Below, piece by piece: positions 57,392-64,000 of a DNA stretch of 64,000 nt. A program made the position numbers and the translations under genes. Under the pieces are notes generated by a model. It was not told the origin of the DNA. It ran no database searches and worked only from the letters and a program-made list of their open reading frames with translations. Within the stretch, counting starts at the first letter, position 1. Each line of letters begins with the position of its first letter. This stretch comes from Cutibacterium granulosum (GTDB taxonomy: Bacteria > Actinomycetota > Actinomycetes > Propionibacteriales > Propionibacteriaceae). The DNA lies in contig NZ_LT906441.1 of assembly GCF_900186975.1 (NCBI RefSeq), positions 1,984,001-2,048,000 of the forward strand. The letters are read 5' to 3'.

Positions 57392-58459
57392 ATGGCATTC
57401 CCGGTCGTGCCGAACAAAATATCCACAACAACTCAGTCTTCTCGCCCGATCACTGTCCACAAGGAATGGCAAACACGCCGGAAATCAGCCCCGGCCACAA
57501 CAACCACAGACGTGACAACCTTGTACGACCACCTCAATCACACCGGCGTGGCCCGTGTCCGCCGCAATTCACCATACCGAGGCCAAGCCGACCGAACCGT
57601 CGCTCGCGGAGACGCAGTACGTGTGCTACCAGGTGTGATAGCCGCCGCAGCACTGGCCCACGACCCCACCACCCTCATCCGAGCTCTCTGGCTCTGGGAC
57701 CCCAACACCATCCTCACCGGGAAAGCTGCCCTCATCATGCACGGCATGACAGCGCCCAACACCCACCACGTGCTCGACTTCACCGGCATCACCAGCATCG
57801 AGGCATGTTCACTCACCCGGCATCTGAGCCGACCAGGAATCACCGTGCACCGCTGGCACATCCCCGATCGATTCATCACCTATCGCGAACACATCCGCCT
57901 CACCACACCAGAAGTCTGCGTCCTCATCCTCGCCATCCATGGGAACTGGGACTGGGTCTGTGAAGCGCTCCGGCAGCGCCTCGTCTCACCTGGTTCCTGC
58001 CGTGCAGCCCGAAAAAGCCTCACCGGCCGATATCCCAAAACCCAGGTCGACCAAGCCTTGGCCGATATCGCCCTCAACGCCTGGTCCATCCCCGAACTTC
58101 ACATGGCACGACTGCTCAGAGCCACCGGCATCACCGGCCACAAATCCAACCACGAAATCCACGCCGGGAACCGCATCTATTACCTTGACCAAGCCTTCAA
58201 CGCTGAGAAACTCGCCACAGAGATTGATGGCCGCACCATCCACGGCACCATCGATGGCTACGAACACACCATGATGCGCACTGCTCACCTCGAGCAACAC
58301 GGCTGGAAGATTCTCCACATCACACCCACCATGCTGCGCCACCACCCGCACTTCGTCCTCGACTGGATCACCACCCACCTCCACATTCGTCACAAGCCCA
58401 CGCGCCACTACACCGAACCACAGCTCCGCCACATCATGACTGGTCTCGACTCAATCTAA
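57392..58459 (+). CDS. AbiEi-like / DUF559-type protein, restriction-endonuclease-like fold
   Basis: The 355-residue protein has an N-terminal region (about 40-75) like the winged-helix seen in AbiEi antitoxin-type proteins (TTLYDHLNHTGVARVRRN), a middle AbiEi-like part (TILTGKAALIMHGM ... HWH-containing), and a C-terminal DUF559/Vsr-like nuclease fold: IYYLDQAFNAEKLATEIDGRTIHG, then TAHLEQHGWKILHITPTML. The Asp, Glu-x-Asp and Gln-containing positions match that fold, so it may cut DNA. Such proteins are common in actinobacteria and usually stand alone, as here; no AbiEii toxin is near. The start is uncertain: the ATG at 57392 falls within the repeat-rich stretch, and a GTG at 57512 would suit the winged helix better. 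Confidence 0.75.
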   Translation: MAFPVVPNKISTTTQSSRPITVHKEWQTRRKSAPATTTTDVTTLYDHLNHTGVARVRRNSPYRGQADRTVARGDAVRVLPGVIAAAALAHDPTTLIRALWLWDPNTILTGKAALIMHGMTAPNTHHVLDFTGITSIEACSLTRHLSRPGITVHRWHIPDRFITYREHIRLTTPEVCVLILAIHGNWDWVCEALRQRLVSPGSCRAARKSLTGRYPKTQVDQALADIALNAWSIPELHMARLLRATGITGHKSNHEIHAGNRIYYLDQAFNAEKLATEIDGRTIHGTIDGYEHTMMRTAHLEQHGWKILHITPTMLRHHPHFVLDWITTHLHIRHKPTRHYTEPQLRHIMTGLDSI

Positions 58460-58928
58460 GATCGCTTGTCAAAGAGCGATCTGCGAAATGATTCGGGATG
58501 GCCACCCCGAATCGAGAAACTGACCAAGACACACCGCGCCCCTGTTCCCACGACCACCCGTGGTAATCGTGTTGCCAACCGCCTCATCTGACACTCCACA
58601 TGGCAACCACCCCATCAACGCACAGGAACACCACAGCAGCGGCAAAAGATGCACCGTGCAGGAGCGCACACCCCCACGGTGGTATCTGCTCATCGACGCG
58701 AAGGCCTTGCGTGGCAGCACGGAAAGAGCATGCGCGCCAGACCGCCAGGAGTCCCAGCCCCGGACACCACGTCCAGCACTCACATGCCCATGCAAAGCAC
58801 CACGGGAGCCGAGTATCGAAAAAGATGCCATGGGCACCCACGCGGAGATTCCCCAGACAACTCAGGGGATCATCTGGATCAGGGGAACATCTGGAATGTC
58901 CGTGGCACGCTCAACGATGTCATCTCAT
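58460..58928. other. Non-coding stretch between the DUF559-type gene and polA
   Basis: It carries one inverted dispersed-repeat copy (58560-58605). No gene or terminator is visible. Confidence 0.5.
58560..58605. repeat. Dispersed repeat, copy 11, inverted
   Basis: GTGGTAATCGTG (58560-58571) is the exact reverse complement of CACGATTACCAC. TTGCCAA follows at once and ACATGGCAAC about 25 bases on; the hairpin arms are spread apart. CACAGGAACACCACAG follows, as in other copies. Confidence 0.6.
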
Positions 58929-61598
58929 TCAGTGCGCCGCGTCGAACCAGGACCGCCCAACGCCAATCGCGACAGTCAGTGGCACCGCCAGATCCATGGC
59001 GCCACCCATCGCGTCGGTGACGACCTCACGCACCCGTTGTTCCTCCCCCGGGGCAACCTCGAGGACGAGCTCGTCGTGGATCTGCAGCAGCACACGGGAA
59101 CGAAGCCCGTGCTCAGCAAGTCCTTGATCGGTGGCGAGCATGGCCAACTTCATGAGGTCGGCAGCTGTGCCTTGGATCGGCGCGTTGAGGGCGGCACGTT
59201 CGGCCATCTCGCGACGCTGCCGATTCGACGAGTTGAGATCGGGTAGATAGCGCCGGCGGCCCAACAGAGTCGAGGTCCACCCATCCCTACGGGCCTGGTC
59301 GACGACCTGGTTGAGGTACTGCTGCACCTTGCCGAACCGGCTGAAGTAGTCGTCCATGAGTTCACGAGCCTCCGCCACCGGAACGTCGAGTCGCTGCGAG
59401 AGCCCATAGTCGCTCAGCCCATACGCCAAGCCGTAGTTCATGGCCTTGACCTTGGAACGTTGGGCCGCGGTGACGTTCTCGATCGGCACCCGGAAGACGT
59501 GCGAAGCCGTCACCGTGTGAAAGTCCAGACCAGAGGCGAATGCCTCGATGAGCGACTCGTCCCCGCAGGCATGGGCCATGATGCGCATCTCGATCTGGGA
59601 GTAGTCGGCACTCATGAGCGATGCGTATCCCTCACCCACGACGAATCCTTCCCGGATACGTCGCCCTTCCTCGGTGCGCATGGGGATGTTCTGAAGGTTG
59701 GGGTCGGTACTCGACAGTCGACCGGTGGCAGCAACCGTCTGCTGATAGGTGGTGTGGATTCGTCCGTCGTCGGCAATGGACTTGAGCAGCCCGTCAATGG
59801 TCTGCCGCATGCGGATCGCCTCGCGGTGGGCCAACAGATGTGCAAGGAAGGGGTGCTGGGTCTTCTTGAACAGCCCCTCCAGGGCAGCGGCGTCAGTGGT
59901 GTAACCGGATTTGGTCCTGCGCGTCTTGGGCATGTCGAGACGGTCGAAGAGAACAGCCTGCAGCTGCTTCGGCGAACCGAGATTCACCTGCTCCCCCGCT
60001 GCCTGCCAAGCCAGTTCCTCGGCTTTGCGAACCCGGGAGTCGAAGTCAGCGCGCAACCCGCCCAGCACATCGGTGTCGACGGCAACACCAGCCTGTTCCA
60101 TGGCGATCAGGCTGCGTTGAACAGGCAACTCAAGATCGTGGAGCAGGCCGAGCTCGCTACGATTGTCGAGTTCCTGCTCGAGGACGTCGGCCAACCGAGC
60201 GATGAGTACTGCTTGACGCGCAGACAGTTCAACCGTGGCATCGTCGTCGAAGTCGAGTGTGCCCTGACTGGGTTGGTCGTGGGTCGGGACGAGTTCAAGA
60301 TCGAGATACTCAAGAACCAGATCGTCAAGTTGATACTTGCGCCGATCCGGGTGCAGCAGGTAGGCAGCCAACTCGGTGTCACAGCTGAGACCGCCAACAA
60401 CCATCCCACGTGCGGCGAAGGCTTCGATCTGGTTCTTGGCGGCATGCATGACCTTGGGGCAGTGGGGGTCAGCGAGCCAATCGGCGAAGGCCTTCTCATC
60501 TGCCGGGCGGAGATCAGTGAGGTCCAGTCTGACGGCTTCCTGTTGCGGTGACCCTATGACGACACCAGTGACGTCGTCGGCTCCACAGATCCACGTCCCG
60601 GTGGCGTCCACGCCGAGTCGAACATCTCGATGGGCTTGCAACCACGAGTCGAGCTCGCCCTCCCCTGGCACCTGGACGGTGACATCCACAGTTTGCGCAC
60701 TGTCCTGCGCCCCGTCGGTGCCTTCCATGGCCTTGACGCGATCCCACAGTGAGCGGAACTCCAAGGAGTCGAAGAGCTGGCGTGTGGCCTGCTGATCCCA
60801 ACTACGTCGGGCCAGATCGTCAAGGCCAACCTCCAGCTCCAGATCCCGCACCAGAGCATTGAGACGACGGTTGCGCCTGACGTCGTCGAGATGGTCACGG
60901 AACGAGGCACCAGCCTTGCCCTTGACCGAATCTGCGTCCGCCAGGAGGTTGTCGAGACCGTCGTACGCCGCGAGCCACTTCGCAGCAGTTTTGGGACCGA
61001 CCCCGGGAACGCCGGGCAGATTGTCGGCATGCTCACCCACCAGAGCAGCCAGTTCCGGATACCGTTCCGGGGAGACGAGGTACTTCTCCTCAACGGCCTG
61101 CGGGGTCATACGCTCCAACCTGGAGACGCCCTGCTTGGGATAGAGAACAGTGACCTGGTCAGTGACAAGCTGCATGGCATCCCGATCCCCAGAGACGACG
61201 AGGGTGTCCATGTCTGCCGCGCTGGCCGAGGTGGCCAGGGTCGCAAGAATGTCGTCGGCCTCATAACCGGGCACCGAGAGATGAGTGATGTTGAGCGCGT
61301 CGAGAACCTCCTTGATGAGCTCAACCTGCCCGGGAAATTCCGGCGGAGTGGCCGCCCGACCACCCTTGTAGTCCTGGTACTGCTCAGTGCGGAAGGTACC
61401 GCCGGGGAGATCGAAGGCCACCGCTATGTGACTCGGCTCCTCATCCTTGATGAGCCGAGTGAGCATGGAGACGAAGCCATGCACCGCGTTGGTGTGCTGG
61501 CCGGTACGCGTGGTGAAGTTCTCCACCGGCAAGGCGAAGAACGCGCGAAATGCCATCGAGTGGCCGTCGACAATCAACAGGGTGGGGCGTTGGCTCAT
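58929..61598 (-). CDS. polA: DNA polymerase I
   Basis: The 889-residue protein has the 5' nuclease (LLIVDGHSMAFRAFFALP ... VVSGDRDAMQLV, VPGVGPKTAAKWL), a middle 3'-5' exonuclease-like domain, and the family A polymerase with motif A (ADYSQIEMRIMAH), motif B (RSKVKAMNYGLAYGLSDYG) and motif C (IHDELVLEV). In the middle domain the first acidic pair is lost (GVDATGTW where proofreading enzymes have DTET), so proofreading is probably inactive, as in other actinobacteria. It fills gaps after excision repair and removes RNA primers. The ATG at 61598 has TAGAGT seven bases upstream; the frame is open further without similarity. Confidence 0.97.
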   Translation of the reverse strand: MSQRPTLLIVDGHSMAFRAFFALPVENFTTRTGQHTNAVHGFVSMLTRLIKDEEPSHIAVAFDLPGGTFRTEQYQDYKGGRAATPPEFPGQVELIKEVLDALNITHLSVPGYEADDILATLATSASAADMDTLVVSGDRDAMQLVTDQVTVLYPKQGVSRLERMTPQAVEEKYLVSPERYPELAALVGEHADNLPGVPGVGPKTAAKWLAAYDGLDNLLADADSVKGKAGASFRDHLDDVRRNRRLNALVRDLELEVGLDDLARRSWDQQATRQLFDSLEFRSLWDRVKAMEGTDGAQDSAQTVDVTVQVPGEGELDSWLQAHRDVRLGVDATGTWICGADDVTGVVIGSPQQEAVRLDLTDLRPADEKAFADWLADPHCPKVMHAAKNQIEAFAARGMVVGGLSCDTELAAYLLHPDRRKYQLDDLVLEYLDLELVPTHDQPSQGTLDFDDDATVELSARQAVLIARLADVLEQELDNRSELGLLHDLELPVQRSLIAMEQAGVAVDTDVLGGLRADFDSRVRKAEELAWQAAGEQVNLGSPKQLQAVLFDRLDMPKTRRTKSGYTTDAAALEGLFKKTQHPFLAHLLAHREAIRMRQTIDGLLKSIADDGRIHTTYQQTVAATGRLSSTDPNLQNIPMRTEEGRRIREGFVVGEGYASLMSADYSQIEMRIMAHACGDESLIEAFASGLDFHTVTASHVFRVPIENVTAAQRSKVKAMNYGLAYGLSDYGLSQRLDVPVAEARELMDDYFSRFGKVQQYLNQVVDQARRDGWTSTLLGRRRYLPDLNSSNRQRREMAERAALNAPIQGTAADLMKLAMLATDQGLAEHGLRSRVLLQIHDELVLEVAPGEEQRVREVVTDAMGGAMDLAVPLTVAIGVGRSWFDAAH

Positions 61599-61605
61599 GT
61601 GTACG

Positions 61606-61611
61606 ACTCTA
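61606..61611 (-). promoter_or_regulatory. -10 element of polA (TAGAGT)
   Basis: TAGAGT-N7-ATG. Confidence 0.55.
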
Positions 61612-61759
61612 GGCGATGAAAGACGCGGTTTTCTCCCAGCACTGATGTGTGCGCCCGTCGTCATCGCTGCTGGCGCTGGAGAACGGACCGGTTTGTCCTG
61701 AGGAACCACCTGCCCCATTGACCAACCCCGACCGAAAATCACCGGTACCACGAGCCCGC

Positions 61760-61834
61760 GTGGCAAATTGGTTGTGAGAACCTTGAGCTGCCACGACTGG
61801 TGGTAAACCTCGGCTGTGGCAACCAATTTGCCAC
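61760..61834. repeat. 15-bp perfect inverted repeat
   Basis: GTGGCAAATTGGTTG (61760-61774) and CAACCAATTTGCCAC (61820-61834) are exact reverse complements, 45 bases apart. The interior has GCTGCCACGACTGGTGG. The arms start with the GTGGCA of the dispersed family. Confidence 0.8.
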
Positions 61835-62554
61835 ACAGGCCTGACACGGCGGACGCAATGGTGTCATGACGGGGCTCGGTTTCACTTCCTCACACAACCT
61901 GACCGAGGAGGCCTGACCTGGTCAAGGAGGCTTCGGTCAGGTTTAGGCTGCACCACCGAACGTGAGCGTGACGAACCAGACTGCTGACCAGTTGCACACT
62001 GTGAGCTCTCCGGACGGAGAAGCAGGGGTGCTGTCGTTATTGAATGGAGCCGGCCCCGCAGATGCGGAAGCCTGGTGTTCCTCGTGCGTGCCGGGCAGAC
62101 GTGCCCGAGCTGGCCTCCACGGGCATGAAGCGTGACCAACTGCTGGAGAGCGGGCTTACGTCCCCATTACTTTCACACGTTCAGAGGCGGTTCCCCACCC
62201 TACACGAGTTCCGTGGAAAACCATGGCAAGGGGGATGCCCACAGCCCCTCACAGCTCACGACAATGGCGAACCACACGATCTCCCGGCAACGACGGCCCA
62301 CGCGGCCCCACGGCGCTCTGGTGGAGCCTTCACAGACACGTAGGTCCTTTAAACATCAGGCATGAAACATGCATCTGTGAGCTGGATCGGCGACGACGGC
62401 GTGGTATTTCTGTTCATGAGTCGCCCCACTGCAAAGCAGGGTGACATCCACGGCCTTTCGCAACCATTTCTCCACAGATCGCCCAGAGGATGTCACTCAC
62501 TCGATGCTGGCAACGACTACCGCTCCCCCGGCCACGGAAAAGAGAGGTGAACGT

Positions 62555-63020
62555 GTGACCACAAGGAAAGGTGGCGAGTGGTGGCTATCAGGGGGGAGCA
62601 CACGCATGTCACCAGAAAAAGACGGGGTAGCTGCGAAGGTGACCACTTGGCCACGGACAGGAGGCGAGAAAGAACTACTCCGAGAGAGGTAAGCGCGTAC
62701 CACTAGAAAAAGTGGAGATGACTGCCTGAAACAGGCATGGCCGTTAAGACAGAGGGACGACGCGTCAAGGAGAGGCAAGCACCATGTCCGCAGGCGAGGG
62801 GAGGCTACTGGGGCGGGAGGGTGAGAGGAGCCTGCCGGGAGCGGGACCTAGCCGCTGGGAAAAGACGAAGAAGACTGCCCGAGGAACGAGCACGTGACCA
62901 CCAAGAAAGACGAAAGTGAATACCGCGGGGGACAAGACTTGACGATCCTGCTCCAACCACCCCCACCACCGAAAGCAGATACCGGGGAAGAACGGAGGGT
63001 GACTACCAAGGGAAAGCAGC
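62555..63020. repeat. Degenerate repeat, GTGACCACnAnGAAAG
   Basis: Relatives of GTGACCACAAGGAAAG occur at 62555, 62608, 62639 (partial), 62694, 62894 and 62999 with irregular spacing. Intervening DNA is purine-rich on the + strand. Confidence 0.55.
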
Positions 63021-63066
63021 AGAGGAGCGACCCGCTGACGGGTGCGTAGCCAAGGGAAGAGCCACC

Positions 63067-63177
63067 ACAGCTTCGACATCGACGCGCCAAGCAATGTGAC
63101 TGCGTGTCCTTGGCGTGCACAACGACATGCTGGAGGAGAGGACTACAGCTTCGATCAGCGCCACCGAGCAATGTGAC
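63067..63177. repeat. Two-copy direct repeat, about 34 bp
   Basis: ACAGCTTCGA ... GCAATGTGAC at 63067-63100 recurs at 63145-63177, with matching bases inside and after. Confidence 0.75.
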
Positions 63178-63354
63178 CCACGTCACCTGACCGCAGCAGG
63201 AGAAAGCAGACAGTCGGGAGCACGACTGCGAACAGGAAGTTGAAAGGTGGGGCAGCCGAGCCAAACCCTGACCGCCGCGTCGAGTCGAGAGCGAATGACA
63301 CAGCGGGGCAGGAGGGGGTGCTACTTCGCTCGCCAACGTGGCAAGCTACGTCAC

Positions 63355-63777
63355 ATGAGTTACGCATCCAAGGAATCCGGACTCCCCACATGGCTCACCG
63401 ACCTGGTGAGCCCGCTCGACGACAAGCTCGGCGTCGAGGTGATTGAGCTCTCACCAGAGCGTTGCGTCATCAAGGCACCCTTGGCCGGCAACACCCAGCC
63501 ACTCGGACTGTGGCACGGCGGTGGGTCAGGAGTGCTGGTGGAAACGGCCGGCTCCTTGGCCGCCATGTTCTTTGCACATCAAAGCGGCAAAGGCGCAGTG
63601 GGAACCGAGCTCAATGTCTCCCACATGCGCGCCCCCAAGGGAGAGCACATGACGGCGACCGCCACGGCCATGCACCTGGGACGGCGTACCACGACTCACG
63701 CGGTGGAGATTGTCGATGATCTGGGACGGATCTGCGCGGTGGGACGGGTGAGCTGCCAAATCATCGACCTCGACTGA
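63355..63777 (+). CDS. PaaI-type hotdog thioesterase
   Basis: The 140-residue protein is a single hotdog domain: LGVEVIELSPERCVIKAPL, the WHGGGSGVLVETAGSLAAMF helix with the conserved Gly-rich His motif of PaaI-type thioesterases, then GTELNVSHMRAPKGEHMTATATAMHLGRRT and ICAVGRVSCQI. It hydrolyses an acyl- or aryl-CoA thioester; the exact substrate is unknown. The ATG at 63355 begins the homology. It converges on the ANTAR-domain gene, the two stops being 15 bases apart. In mycobacteria a thioesterase-like gene and an ANTAR regulator likewise lie near polA. Confidence 0.88.
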   Translation: MSYASKESGLPTWLTDLVSPLDDKLGVEVIELSPERCVIKAPLAGNTQPLGLWHGGGSGVLVETAGSLAAMFFAHQSGKGAVGTELNVSHMRAPKGEHMTATATAMHLGRRTTTHAVEIVDDLGRICAVGRVSCQIIDLD

Positions 63778-63792
63778 ACACGAACACCGCCG

Positions 63793-64000
63793 TCACTTGC
63801 GCCCGTGGTCGATGACCCCTTGGGCAACCTCACGCATGGACTTACGCAGGTCCATGGCAGTCTTCTGGATCCAACGGAAGGCTTCTGGCTCAGTGAGGCC
63901 CAAGCTGGACTGGAGCATCCCCTTGGCCTGGTCGACGAGCTTGCGGGACTCAAGACGCTCCTCAAGGTCGGCGATCTCGTCTTCAACAGCACGGATCTCC
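63793..64000 (-). CDS. ANTAR-domain response regulator, C-terminal end
   Basis: The 69 visible codons read leftwards from the window edge to a TGA at 63793-63795. They open with a coiled segment (EIRAVEDEIADLEERLESRK) and continue KLVDQAKGMLQ ... GLTEPEAFRWIQKTAMDLRKSMREVA, the ANTAR three-helix RNA-binding domain with its conserved Ala, Gly and Trp/Ile positions. ANTAR proteins bind paired hairpins in leader RNA and prevent termination. The receiver domain expected upstream is outside the window. In mycobacteria the related regulator PdtaR is encoded near polA, as here. Confidence 0.88.
   Translation of the reverse strand, partial: EIRAVEDEIADLEERLESRKLVDQAKGMLQSSLGLTEPEAFRWIQKTAMDLRKSMREVAQGVIDHGRK

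Larger units (their letters stand above)
61612..63354. other. 1.7-kb non-coding stretch between polA and the thioesterase gene
   Basis: It is the longest gene-free stretch in the window. It holds a 15-bp inverted repeat, a CCGTGGAAAACC copy (62211) and a purine-biased zone from about 62,520 to 63,240 with degenerate repeats, listed separately. Open frames exist on the pyrimidine strand but are Ser/Pro/Leu-rich products of the repeats. Confidence 0.55.

Noticed and set aside
62848-63336. 162-codon frame on the minus strand (Ser/Cys/Leu-rich)
   Set aside because: Its repeats are translations of the DNA repeats and purine bias; no start signal or family feature.

Overview
ORGANISM. The window looks like chromosomal DNA of a high-GC actinobacterium of the family Propionibacteriaceae, probably Cutibacterium or a close relative. 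Supporting points are RbpA, WhiA, an ANTAR regulator next to polA, a mycothiol-type isomerase-fold protein, a biotinylated AccA3-type acyl-CoA carboxylase subunit, frequent GTG/TTG starts, and the actinobacterial order rpsA-coaE-uvrB ... uvrA ... uvrC-rapZ-yvcK-whiA-gap-pgk-tpi-secG. The species cannot be fixed from sequence reading alone. LAYOUT. 1-6.7 kb: a frameshifted NUDIX gene, an acyl-CoA carboxylase alpha subunit, a membrane-anchored unknown, purine nucleoside phosphorylase, a phosphohexomutase and a uridine-kinase-like P-loop protein. 6.9-9.0 kb: bioA-bioD, with a BioQ-like operator over the bioA start. 9.3-11.9 kb: an Lrp regulator divergent from ortA-ortB (2-amino-4-oxopentanoate thiolase) and the stump of an amino-acid permease. 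12-24 kb: metG, an RNase HI fused to an NTF2-like domain, RNase E/G, and the DUF2344/radical-SAM pair. 24.4-36.6 kb: ndk, folC-rbpA, secG, the glycolytic set tpiA-pgk-gapA, whiA-yvcK-rapZ and uvrC. 36.9-39.9 kb: a less GC-rich island with a lipoprotein and a coiled-coil, two-TM protein, both unrecognised. 40-64 kb: a histidine phosphatase, uvrA, a DinB/MDMPI protein, a TerC-family transporter behind a manganese riboswitch, uvrB, coaE, rpsA, a D-lactate dehydrogenase, a DUF559-type protein, polA, a hotdog thioesterase and the end of an ANTAR regulator. HOW THE GENES WORK TOGETHER. uvrA, uvrB, uvrC and polA supply nucleotide excision repair. gapA-pgk-tpiA, with YvcK and RapZ nearby, supply lower glycolysis and its control. 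The D-lactate dehydrogenase, carboxylase subunit and biotin genes fit propionate-type fermentation. NON-CODING DNA. About 14 kb (roughly 22 percent) is non-coding, high for a bacterium. Much of it carries repeats: a dispersed hairpin family (TGCCAC..GTGGCA, often with CACGATTACCAC beside it) and many degenerate direct repeats spaced about 58-66 bp. A third pattern is a TAnnnT hexamer 6-8 bases before the start codon of at least twelve genes, which suggests widespread leaderless transcription.
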